Of a stretch of 64,000 bases of DNA, positions 1 to 9,764 are shown piece after piece. Origin of the DNA: Phorcus lineatus (taxonomy: Eukaryota > Mollusca > Gastropoda > Trochida > Trochidae); NCBI GenBank assembly GCA_921293015.1, contig OV121098.1, forward strand, positions 17,880,161-17,944,160, written 5' to 3'. The position numbers and the translations under genes are program-made. Within the stretch, counting starts at the first letter, position 1. Every line of letters begins with the position of its first letter. Below the pieces are notes generated by a model, which saw only the letters and a list, made by a program, of their open reading frames with translations, made no database searches and was not told the origin of the DNA.

Positions 1-132
1 GTATACTATCATGGATTGTTTTACTTTTTAGCTAATACTACATCTTGGTCAACTAACACCCTCAGGGCAATGATGGTGGCTATTGGTGGCTTGATAATTT
101 TGTTTATTAAATCCATAATCGCCCGACAATAA
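1..132 (+). pseudogene. C-terminal remnant of Polinton coiled-coil membrane protein
   Basis: Frame 1 reads through to a TAA at 130-132. It ends in a hydrophobic helix (MMVAIGGLIILFIK) that matches the C-terminal membrane segment of the coiled-coil protein in both full elements of this window (LMVAIGGIIIVYIK, near 16880-16920 and 35320-35360). The gene runs in from outside the window. The next gene points towards it, as in the full elements. It belongs to an older, more diverged Polinton than copies 1 and 2. Confidence 0.7.
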
Positions 133-180
133 TTCAACCAGCTACTATACCCCCAATTATTAACATACCCAGTAGTAATA
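133..180 (-). pseudogene. C-terminal remnant of the Polinton ~430-aa conserved protein
   Basis: On the minus strand, 16 codons end at a TGA (133-135) and encode a hydrophobic tail (LLLGMLIIGGIVAG). The tail resembles in character and position the C-terminal helix of the ~430-residue protein (IILSGVIVGLVIIW) in copies 1 and 2. The tail-to-tail arrangement with the preceding remnant is the same as at 16952-16975 and 35395-35418. A stop lies directly upstream in the same frame, so the gene is dead. The call rests mostly on synteny. Confidence 0.5.
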
Positions 181-1669
181 CCTAATCAGACTGGTAAACC
201 TTTATGAGAAAAAGCTCTAATAAGCTTTTGAGCAAAATCGGCGGTAAAGCAATAAAGGCACAGTAGCATTTAAGTTAAATAAAACCCATTCACTTAGAGA
301 CCTAAAACTCTGTTTAAAAGATGCGCAATAACATTTCAAGGAAATAAGTAAGCCATGACGAATTCGTAGCATGCATAGTTTCGCCGCCATATTCCTTTAT
401 TTTGGTTGCCTTTTTTTAAATACTTGGACCCAAAACACCTTTCAGAAACTTTTCATCTGAAGATACTTGTGATTTTTATTGTAGCTGAAACATTGGAGAC
501 CAACGTGATATTTCGATATCTTTCGAACATTTTTGTGGCCATAATCAAGGGGCGATGACTAATAAAGATTAAGTAAAATTTGTGCATTTTCAGGGAAGTA
601 AGAACAATATTTATCTCTACTTGGACAGCAATGTCGGCTACTCATTGGCTAAAGGCGGTCACGTGCCGTAGGTATAATTTTCTGTGTTAAACTGGGTCAC
701 GCGCAACCCTAGTAACAGACGACGTACTGCCAAGAGTTATATCCCTTGTCCCACTGTTAGGTAAACGAAGGCTACGCTACAATGTTTTTTTTAAAACATA
801 CCGTTACTAGCTCAGTGTATTTCGAACTATATGAAGAGGAAGAAGTTCTTGTAAAATTTAAACATTCGTGCGAAAAAACCTTAACAAATGTACACTTGTC
901 ACGGTTCACTTGCCGTTGTCCATAAGTGAGCTGAAATTTGGTTTTCTAGTTCACAATTCCAATCTCTATACACATATTAATCGAGGTAATCGCCGACTTT
1001 TTATTCGTATCGAACTTTCAAACCAACCTGAGCATTATGTTGTGATGCTTTCATGTTCTATGCTTCCGACACGTTCAAACTCAATTGCATCTTTCACGCA
1101 GTCCGCCATGACAGTTATGAATTAACGGCGATTTTAGCGCCGCTTAAAATCGAACGTTTCCAAGGTGGAACGTACATGCATACAAGAGGTCACGTGACCA
1201 AACAATCGAAACTTATAAAGCCCCGCAATACTCGTTATATTTATTCAAGTTCGTTAGCCCGTTATTTCCGTCTAGTACCGCTGCACGGTACTAGACTATA
1301 CTTTATGTGCTCTAAACGGTGATATAAAAATCATAGTTGTAAATTCATAGATAAAAGAATAACATTGACAAGATCAATCGCCATTTTGACCCCTCCAATC
1401 TTTCAAGCCATATTTAATGGATAACATAAGGGTCCTCGTCGAGATGAATACGTTACCATGTGTCCACGCGTTTGATATGGAGATATAACATGTGTTCGAG
1501 TTAAATATCAAACGAGAACGAAGTTTGATATATCACTAACTTATAATAAACTTTACAAATCTATCAAAACTTTGATCGAAAATGTTTATGCATTCTAATT
1601 CCTTAAGTTTTATCAAACCTCTACACAAAAACTAAAAAACATGACATTTTTATCTTGGTATGCATGTAG
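181..1669. other. Intergenic, no gene recognised
   Basis: I see no convincing coding sequence. Two short overlapping frames near 868-1322 have no recognisable motif. The stretch contains a perfect 11-bp-stem hairpin (1270-1296) and a 9-bp inverted repeat (ATATCAAAC at 1505-1513 with its complement at 1523-1531). Confidence 0.5.
1270..1296. repeat. Perfect hairpin, 11-bp stem
   Basis: GTCTAGTACCG at 1270-1280 is followed by the 5-base loop CTGCA and then by its exact reverse complement CGGTACTAGAC at 1286-1296. It lies in otherwise featureless sequence. It could be the end of a foldback element or a structured RNA stem. Nothing nearby decides between these. Confidence 0.6.
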
Positions 1670-1905
1670 GTATATTTGCCAATATGGCTTGTTTTATTAG
1701 CCTAGTCTTTGCTTCAGTTTTACTTACCTTAGTAGCCTTAGCAAGTTTATCAATAGCTGCATGGCCTTTCTAATATCACCTTGGACTGTAATAAACCCTC
1801 TTGAGGGTCTTTTCTATATTGGTTATAGATGAATCAAACTTTAGATGTCCCTTCAATATCTGCTAACCCTTTGAGTAACGATATGAATAACCATATGCAT
1901 ATGTG
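1670..1905 (-). pseudogene. Degraded Polinton integrase N terminus and polymerase C terminus
   Basis: The plus strand aligns by eye with 25905-26110 of copy 2: the integrase N-terminal region (1670-1830), the short intergenic gap, and the end of the polymerase gene with its ATATGCATATG-like stretch (about 1885-1905). Many substitutions and indels destroy all frames. This is the same boundary that joins the two genes in copy 2, so it is a relic of an older element. The polymerase alignment breaks off here and resumes near 3735. Confidence 0.7.
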
Positions 1906-3734
1906 TTCAATCTAATTCAAATAAAATCTAATATTGCTGCACTAAGTTATGCAGATTATAGATCTCACAATGCTCCTTTTCTCAAACCGTCAGGTTAACC
2001 TTTACCTCCAACTTGACCTCATAATCAAATTGGCTTGACGCAGATAACTTCAAGTGATTACAATGCGCGTCTCTTGACAGCCTTCTAAGATATAAGTAAC
2101 TTCGCTATTTAAAGTTGAAATCTTATAATGTTTCCATTTTACATAGAAAGAATTGAAGTTATTAGCATACTTCCTTCCATTGAAAAACAACCCGACAGAA
2201 TTACTTACAACATCTCACTCTCAGTCAAGGGTCCATCACATTAGTATAAGTACGTCGCATAGTACTAATCTATAATTACCAAGAAGCCTCGTATTGTTAT
2301 ATGTATATGTTTTAGTAGGTTTCTTTTCTCAACACATTTGTTTTTTTCTTTTCACGAAATTAAACATTATTCAACGATTACATCTGACTAAAAACGTATC
2401 TTCAAAGTATCTGTTTCAAGAAGAGGCATTTTGGATTGGTCCCGTCCACTAAAGCATTACGTTGAGTAATGCAGAGTTTCTTTACCAAAGATATCTCCAT
2501 AGCTTTCGATTTGACTTTTTGTCCAACAAACCGAGCTAAGATTAAGATGAAAGCAACACCAAATACATTTATTTGGATATTCACGCAGTTCGACATTCGG
2601 AAAACAGTCGGAAAGTTTTGGTATCCGAGTGCTGAAAAGCAATGACGTTCTAGTAATAAATAATACTCTTTCCCAACGGAGCTCATTGCAAATAAAAACA
2701 CAACACATTCAGAACATTGGAACAGCCGCTAGGCGACACATGGCAGATTTATTTCAGTTCATAAACAAAATCATTTAAACACATTCCACGTCAAAACATA
2801 TACGCAATAAATATATCCCAATACATCAGATCACGGTGAATAGAACTAGCCCGCCACATAAACCAGAGATAACAACTCATATTTGAGAACTGTGCCCTTC
2901 AAACGATTGCTTAGTTCATACTAGAAAGTTTATAGTATACAACGTCATTCCCACATGAAAACCGCATTGCTTCACCAAAAGAGAGTAATGTCACAGCAGT
3001 ATTCTAAAGGCTCTGAAGCCTATAACAACCATTGCTGACGATTAGGTAATGACTTAATATTGTACAGCATACACAATATATTAAGGTATCATAACGACTC
3101 CACAGTCTTTGTGAAAAATGAAATCACACCAATTCGGTATTTTAAAAAGGCTATACAGCCAGACCATAAACGGTAGTATATCATCGAGCAAATCAGCTCA
3201 ACATACCAAATTTGGTAAAAATTGATTACAGAAATCACACACGGCACATTCTACTCCGGTCGGCAAACGAAGTTTACTTTCATATTAGTGTTCACTCACA
3301 CCATCGTGGTGAACACAAACAACCACCTGCAACATAAAACACATGATATATTGAAACATAGACTATAGAAATAAACATGAAGTAAAATACACTTAAAGTT
3401 AATGATGTATTCTCTGCCGTGTCACTTATATACCTTAACTTACGTCACCTACCGAGAAAGTTATCTCGCATACCACAAAAGAGAAAATACTTTCTGTCTA
3501 TTCATTACATTCAACCGAAAGAAACAATATTTAGCCTGCACCTTAGAAAACGGGGCGAACGCTCTGATTGGCTAATCTAAATTATGTCAGTGGCAACCCT
3601 GACGGTTCCCGTAACGCAGCCTGGTGAGATCTACACGCATAATGTAATGTAGCATTTTAGATTTTATTTCAATGAGATTGCACATGTGTTAACACAATCA
3701 ATTCGGCCTTTATTATCTACTGGACACATTGATG
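1906..3734. other. Sequence interrupting the old Polinton relic, no gene recognised
   Basis: The pieces on either side correspond to adjacent parts of one polymerase gene (near 26110 and 26170 in copy 2), so these roughly 1.8 kb look like an insertion into the relic. I found no transposase, long reading frame or clear terminal repeat. The minus-strand frame at 2402-2701 has no recognisable motif. Confidence 0.4.
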
Positions 3735-4020
3735 TCTTATTTTTGTCATTGCATGTATTCACTTCTCAAAGTATTCATTTCATGTTTAAAAGCCTCCTTT
3801 TAAATACTAACTCTTTAAATCAGTAACAGTTCATGTAATTTTTAACTGCCTACCGTTTAATTCCCTTAGCCTTTGATTTTCTTTGAAGCGCTTTCTGTTT
3901 TTGTACAGTACATTTTAGGTATTAACCCAAACATTCAGAAATAGGTATCCCTTTACATTCGTCTTTCATCTTAACTACAAATTTGTTTTATTTATGTTAT
4001 GTAAAGAATCTGTATCTGTG
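3735..4020 (-). pseudogene. Degraded Polinton DNA polymerase B fragment
   Basis: The plus strand matches 26165-26545 of copy 2 with many changes. Shared landmarks include CACTTCTCAAAGTATT, CATTTCATGTTTAAAAG and AGAAATAGG. This is the C-terminal part of the polymerase gene, ending near the codons of motif C. Frames are broken throughout. With 1670-1905 it represents one old element split by foreign sequence. Confidence 0.7.
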
Positions 4021-4468
4021 TATAAAATTCCACAAATATCTCCATAGTTTTTTTTCATCCTGAATAAGAATTGCACATTAATAGCTAAGATAAGCCTAGT
4101 GTACTCATACACAGTGTATACTAAACGACGTCCCGTTTTTTTAAGGCGAGTGAGTGGTTTGGTATTTAACGAAGGAAAGCGAGATAGATACCAATACTAT
4201 TTACGAATTTCATATCCAGGATTAGGTTTTGGTACCTCTGTCCATTCAGTTAAGGTCAAGCATAACAACAACCTCACACCTTGACGGATCCACCTCCGAA
4301 TGGGACTTGAGCTTGAACGATCCTCTGACCATATGCTGTGCCTCTCTGCATCAAAATACGTGCCCTTCAGTCTGTATGATGCAGTAAAAACTAGTTTTCA
4401 TCGGACCAATGGATTTTCCTCCACGGCCTAAGCACGTGCATCGCACCAGGCCAAACGAACAGGGCGGT
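4021..4468. other. Intergenic, no gene recognised
   Basis: No supported feature. The short plus-strand frame at 4099-4284 shows no domain, and its composition does not stand out. Confidence 0.4.
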
Positions 4469-4672
4469 GCTGATCTGCGAGGAGTGTACGTCGTCTTGTG
4501 CTGCTGATCTGTGAGGAGTGTACGTCGTCTGGCGGTGCTGATCGATGAAATGAGAACGTCGTCTGGTGGTGCTGACCTGTGAGGAGTGTACGTCGACTGG
4601 TGGTGCTAATCTGTGAGGAGTGTACGTCGTCAGGTGTTGCTGATCTGTGAGGAGTGTACGTCGACTGGTAAC
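4469..4672. repeat. 34-bp minisatellite, six units
   Basis: Six tandem units start at 4469, 4503, 4537, 4571, 4605 and 4639, an exact 34-bp period. The core reads GCTGATCTGTGAGGAGTGTA followed by CGTCGTCTGGTG. The third unit is the most diverged. Overlapping minus-strand frames across it are a consequence of the repeat: 34 is not a multiple of three, so each frame cycles through all three phases. Confidence 0.9.
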
Positions 4673-5715
4673 AGGTTGGTACTGAGGGACACTCTGCTGT
4701 GTAGATGTGTTTTTTTCTGGGACATCCAACCCTCGGTGCATCCTTCACTTCACAGTAGCAGCATATATCCTGCTAACAGTGTGATTATTGTTAAGTTTTG
4801 TTCGACGGCATGACAAACCAGTCTAGTTACTAGTCTGAAAGTTAGCAGACTGGACGCTTTGGCAATTTCGTTGTTCTGTAGAAATAAAGTTTACAATCAA
4901 ACTTTAGCTGTGTCTGCCAACATAACGAACACTTAAAGTCATAGAATCCATTTTGAAAGGGAACTAAACTGAACTTACTATTCTTCGCGTCTGTAAAGAT
5001 TTTCCTTTTTATGCCCGTTTTACAGTTTAGGATGACTTTGCTTATTGGCGTGTTTCGTTTCAGACCGAAGGGCAACCAATCAACTGAAGCCCGAAAATCT
5101 AGTAATTGCTGCGCCGATTCTTACGACAGACGCATTCTTCATTGAGTTTATCGCCCTTTTTATTCTTTCTGTATTTGAAAAAGGTAACATGACATATATG
5201 ATATGGTATATTCGTACATGTAATGTCAACATCTTGCAAAACTATTATTCTGGTCTCAATTTCAAATGGGTAGTGTGATATTTTTGACGATTTGTATATC
5301 TGACATTGTCTAACAACAGTGGGATTTTAATGCCTTCAGGTTTTATTTTAAGTTAAAGGTTACATGTATAATGAGCTGGACCCCTATACTTTCAGGTAAA
5401 ATGATAATGTTGAATTTGGTCGTTTGTAAATCATTGGTTCAAAAGTTAATCAACCACACGGCACGACAATAAAACCGATTATTATATGAATGGATTGTTT
5501 CCGTCTTTCTGATTGGCCTACTTGGTCACATGACAGCATTGACGTCAAGCGATGTCAACCTGTGTGAATCGCGAGAGGTTGATATAACAATCCAAACACC
5601 TCCAGTGGATAAAAATAGCTTTTTGAAATCCCGGTCTACCGGAAATACCAGAAGAATTGTAATTTAAGACCTATCTAATATAATAAAACAATTATAGACT
5701 TTAGAATCGGTTCAT
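4673..5715. other. Intergenic, no gene recognised
   Basis: No domain or repeat recognised. Short frames on both strands (4842-5278) overlap each other and carry no motif. Confidence 0.4.
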
Positions 5716-5813
5716 CCAATGATCTATCGACCTTGGACATGAGATATTCACCTCGGCTACGCCTCTGAGAATATCACACGTTCAAAGTCGATACATCATT
5801 GGATCAAACTCAC
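5716..5813. repeat. Inverted repeat, foldback-like
   Basis: TCCAATGATCTATCGACCTT near the left edge is matched in reverse complement by AAAGTCGATACATCATTGGA near the right edge. The intervening stretch also shows partial dyad symmetry around the central GCTACGCC. The whole can form an imperfect hairpin of about 100 bases, as in foldback elements and palindromic transposon ends. No second copy was found in this window. Confidence 0.6.
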
Positions 5814-6639
5814 TTGAAGGCAATAATAGTTCAATGATGCATTCTTTGTCCGAATATTATTTATTTATGTGATATTTCGTTTTATCACAAATGTTGATGT
5901 TATTATATCGGTTTTCAGAAGAGACAAAGATCATGATTATAGCACTGATAGAAAGTAACTTAAAATAAATCCTTCTGTGCTTAAAAGCTTTAATCTGTAG
6001 GTCAGCTGTCCGGAAACCTGACACATCGTGATTCCAGTTATCTCTGTATCAAGAGGACGTTTATTGGTTCTGTATTCAACAGTTTGGGAATTCTACACCT
6101 GTTACCTTACGGTTTTATTTAGGCTATCCCTTGGTTCGGTTCATTTCTGTCTATAAAATACTTTGCCTACAATCAATTTTGTGTGACTTTACTAACAGTA
6201 ATGTACCCCCATCAGAGAAATGGAATTGAATGACAAAAAACTATAATTGTTTTTAGAAAGGATACATAACTCTTGATATTAAAGGGGAGGATCATTTGAT
6301 GTCATATAGATATTTGATTGTAAACACATAACATCATGTGCAATGTAATTGTGTTACTAACAAATTTTTTCATCATGTGATTTAACTGAAAAAAATAACA
6401 TGATAAAAAAGTACAAGAATTTATGAATATGCAACTTCACTTTTAACAAAAATCGAAGGTTCTGTGTAGATACTTATACCATTTTCAAGTATATGGACCG
6501 AAGCAGTGAATAGCAGTGTATTTAGATGTCTGTAGCAACATCCTAAGAGACTAAAAATGATATAACAATATACACAGTATGAAATAATGCACATGAAAGG
6601 CAACAACAATGAAGCCTGTAGTAGAAATGATTACTATGA

Positions 6640-6890
6640 CTGATAATTTGGGATATTCTATTGATGTGATTTTCTACTTGGTCAACATCAACGCATGAGA
6701 AAAACCCACCAATGGCAATCAAGATGATCCCAAGGGTGTTCAATGGGGATCACATCTGGTGAATTGGCAAAACAGTGTCGTTGACGTTCTCGAGGTAATC
6801 TATAACAATTCAGGCAGTGTGCGTTCTAGCGTTGTCGTGTTTCAATATCAATCTTCTCGGCTGTTGTCTCTGTACCTTATCAATGTATTG
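6640..6890 (-). pseudogene. Tc1/mariner transposase remnant
   Basis: The minus strand encodes LKHDNARTHTA followed, after a stop and a frame change, by IPIEHPWDHLD. These correspond to the second catalytic aspartate region and the P-E-H-x-W-D block of Tc1-like DDE transposases. Stops and frameshifts make it inactive. It ends just before the satellite. The frames at 6421-6743 are pieces of it or noise. Confidence 0.7.
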
Positions 6891-6894
6891 CTGG

Positions 6895-9263
6895 CAAGTC
6901 AAAACCGTGAATAGCATATCAAAATTGAGATTTCGACTAAATTTGAGCTTAATAACTATCATACACTATTCACAGTTTTAACCCAATTGATTTTGCTTTT
7001 GATAATTATATAACTCAACATTTTAGAAATAAGGAGGAAACTTTAAATTCGGATTTAAACTGCGTTTGACCAGTAAAACGTCTTCATATCATTAACATTA
7101 GTGAAGAATATATTCATTTTTATCAAATTTCCTATGTTTTAAGAAATTAAAGTTATATACGTTAAAGAGAAAAGTTTTTTCCCCGATTGTTTTGAAAGGT
7201 TCATGGTTGTTATTTGGCAACCTATGATAGACATTATGACAGTTTCTAATGTAGTTTGTTTAAGATCGCAATTGGTAGTAGTAAAGCTTGAATTAATTTT
7301 GATACGCCATACATGATTATAACCCGATTGATTTTGCTTTTGATAATTATATCACACAAAATTGTAGAATTAAAAGGGAAACTTAAATTCCGATTTAAAC
7401 TGCGTTTGACCAGTTCAATGTCAGGTTAGTTACGAATATATTCACTTTTATCAAATTTCTATTTGTTAAATTAAAGTTTTATCCGCTAAAGTGAAAAAAG
7501 GTTTTATCCGCTAAAGTGAAAAAGGTTTTCTCCGATTGTTTTCAAAGGTTCAAGGTTGTTATCTGGCAACCAATGATGGACAGTATTGACCGTTTTTCAT
7601 GTAGTTTGTCCACTATCACAAATAATAGTAGTAAAGCTTGAATGTAGTCGAAATCTCAATTTTTGATACGCTATTCACGGTGTTAACCCGATTGATTTTG
7701 CTTTTGATAGTTATATCACACAAAATTGTAAAATTAAATTTATAAACTTTAAATTCCGATTTAAGCTGCGTTTAACCAGTTCAATGGCATCATATCGATA
7801 AGGTTAGTTACGAATATATTCATTTCTATCAAATTTCTAATTTTTTAGAAAATTAAAGTGATATAGGCTAAAGGTGTAAAATGGTTTACTCCGATTGTTT
7901 TGAAAGGATCAAGGTTGTTATTTGGCAACCTATGATAGACACTATGACCATTTTTTATGTAGGTTGTTTAATATCGCAATTGATAAAGTGAAGTGAAACA
8001 CTGTTTTCTGCTATTGTTTTCAAACATTCAAGGTTGTTATCTGGCAACCTATGACCGTTTTTATGTTGGTTGTTCAATTGATAGTAGTAAAGCTTGAATG
8101 TAGTCGAAATGTCAATTTTTGATACGCTATTCACGGTTTAACCCGATTGATTTTGCTTTTGATAGTTATATCGCACAAAATTGTAAAATCATATAATAAA
8201 CTTTAAATTCCGATTTAAACTGCGTTTGACCAGTTCAATGGCATTATATCGATAAGGTTAGTTACGAATATATTCATTTCTTTCAAATTTCTAATTTTTT
8301 AGAAAATTAAAGTGGTATAGGCTTAAGTGTAAAAAGGTTTTCTGCGATTGTTTTGAAAGGATCAAGGTTGTTATTTGGCAACCTATGATAGACACTATGA
8401 CCATTTTTTATGTAGGTTGTTTAATAATTCAATTGATAAAGTGAAGTAAAACACTGTTTTCTGCTATTGTTTCCAAAGATTCAAGGTTGTTATCTGGCAA
8501 CCTATGATGGACAGTATTGACCGTTTTTCATGTAGTTTGTCCACTATCACAATTAATAGTAGTAAAGCTTGAATGTAGTCGAAATCTCAATTTTTGATAC
8601 ACTATTCACGGTTTTAACCCGATTGATTTTGCTTTTGATAGTTATATCACACAAAATTGTAAAATTAAATTTATAAACTTTAAATTCCGATTTCAGCTGC
8701 GTTTAACCAGTTCAATGGCATCATATCGATAAGGTTAGTTACGAATATATTCATTTCTATCAAATTTCTAATTTTTTAGAAAATTAAAGTGGTATAGGCT
8801 AAAGTGTAAAAAGGTTTACTCCGATTGTTTTGAAAGGATCAAGGTTGTTATTTGGCAACCTATGATGGACAGTATTGACCGTTTTTCATGTAGTTTGTCC
8901 ACTATCACAATTAATAGTAGTAAAGCTTGAATGTAGTCGAAATCTCAATTTTTGATACACTATTCACGGTTTAACCCGATTGATTTTGCTTTTGATAGTT
9001 ATATCACACAAAATTGTAAAATTAAATTTATAAACTTTAAATTCCGATTTAAGCTGCGTTTAACCAGTTCAATGGCATCATATCGATAAGGTTAGTTACG
9101 AATATATTCATTTCTATCAAATTTCTAATTTTTTAGAAAATTAAAGTGGTATAGGCTAAAGTGTAAAAAGGTTTACTCCGATTGTTTTGAAAGGATCAAG
9201 GTTGTTATTAGGCAACCTATGATGGACAGTATTGACTGTTTTTCATGTAGTTTGTCCAATATC
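6895..9263 (+). repeat. Satellite array, mainly forward units, flanking Polinton copy 1
   Basis: Tandem AT-rich units of roughly 355-475 bp. Landmarks recur in order: AGTAGTAAAGCTTGAATGTA, GATACGCTATTCACGG, TTGATTTTGCTTTTGATA, AACTGCGTTTGACCAG, TTACGAATATATTCATTTCT, then one or two hairpin modules with AGGTTGTTATCTGGCAACCT. Units begin near 7628, 8083, 8558 and 8913. Length varies with the number of hairpin modules. The first piece (6895-6960) is inverted. Unit divergence rises towards 6900. The array stops mid-unit at the 5-bp target duplication of copy 1. Confidence 0.9.
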
Positions 9264-9268
9264 ACAAT
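9264..9268. other. Target-site duplication ACAAT (partner at 40170-40174)
   Basis: The five bases before the left end of copy 1 are ACAAT, part of the satellite motif TATCACAATT. The same five follow the right end of copy 2, where the satellite continues as TTGATAGTAG. The right end of copy 1 is followed by TTGTG instead. The duplication therefore pairs ends belonging to different copies. Confidence 0.75.
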
Positions 9269-9385
9269 AGTAGATATAAAAGGGGGTTTCTGGGCCACGG
9301 AATTTTTTAATATATAACTAATGTCTGAAATACATTAAAATCCTCCTTTTTAGACACACGTATTTTTTAATGTACATCTCATCTC
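9269..9385. repeat. Left terminal inverted repeat of copy 1
   Basis: Begins AGTAGATATAAAAGGGGGTT, continues CTGGGCCACGG, then carries TTTTTAATGTA-type boxes and a TTTTTAGACACACG block, and ends at CATCTCATCTCTCACTG. Its opening subtype (GGGGTTTCTGGGCC) matches the right end of copy 2, not the right end of copy 1. Confidence 0.85.
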
Positions 9386-9764
9386 TCACTGGGGATTGTG
9401 GACAGTATCTGATGGCACGATTAATAATTTTTCTTGAACAAAGCTTCTCCCTGGTCCATCTTGTAAGTAATAAAGTGTCGGTTCACCCTTTTTAGAAACA
9501 TATCGACTAATTTTATATATTTTAAGAGACCATATGGGATCCGTTGCTCTAAATCTTTGATCACCCTCGAGTTCACCCGGTTGAAATAAATATCTTACGT
9601 TAACTCTATCAGGTATTATTTTTTCATCTCTTAATAAAGGTGCAGAAGATTTAGCCACAACTGATTTTAATTTAATAGCTTTTATAGGTTTCTTATTTAT
9701 AAGTCGAGTCTCTTCATTATTTATTGCCGATATAACCTCAGGCAATCTAGTTACCCATTCGGTA
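9386..9764 (-). pseudogene. Integrase C-terminal remnant fused to polymerase (copy 1)
   Basis: Encodes the C-terminal part of the Polinton integrase, from WVTRLPEV to the end at a stop near 9386. It is nearly identical to residues 204-324 of the copy 2 integrase. The catalytic core (both aspartates and the glutamate) is gone. At TCGGTA (9759-9764) the frame passes directly into DNA polymerase sequence, giving an open 187-codon chimera that starts at the polymerase NNSVYGKT block. TCGGTA occurs at both matching sites in copy 2 (25457-25462 and 26542-26547), so the fusion looks like a 1,085-bp microhomology-mediated deletion. It should not be read as a functional gene. Confidence 0.85.

Noticed and set aside
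868..1322. Two overlapping plus-strand open frames
   Set aside because: No domain, no supporting codon pattern, and mutual overlap; likely chance.
2402..2708. Two overlapping minus-strand open frames
   Set aside because: Overlapping in different frames with no motif; inside a presumed insertion into an old Polinton relic.
4391..4748. Minus-strand frames with repeating Thr/Ser/His words
   Set aside because: They are produced by the 34-bp minisatellite and cycle through all phases.
6895..9263. Possible CRISPR-like array
   Set aside because: Units are hundreds of bases long, tandem and variable, with no spacers; it is a eukaryotic satellite.
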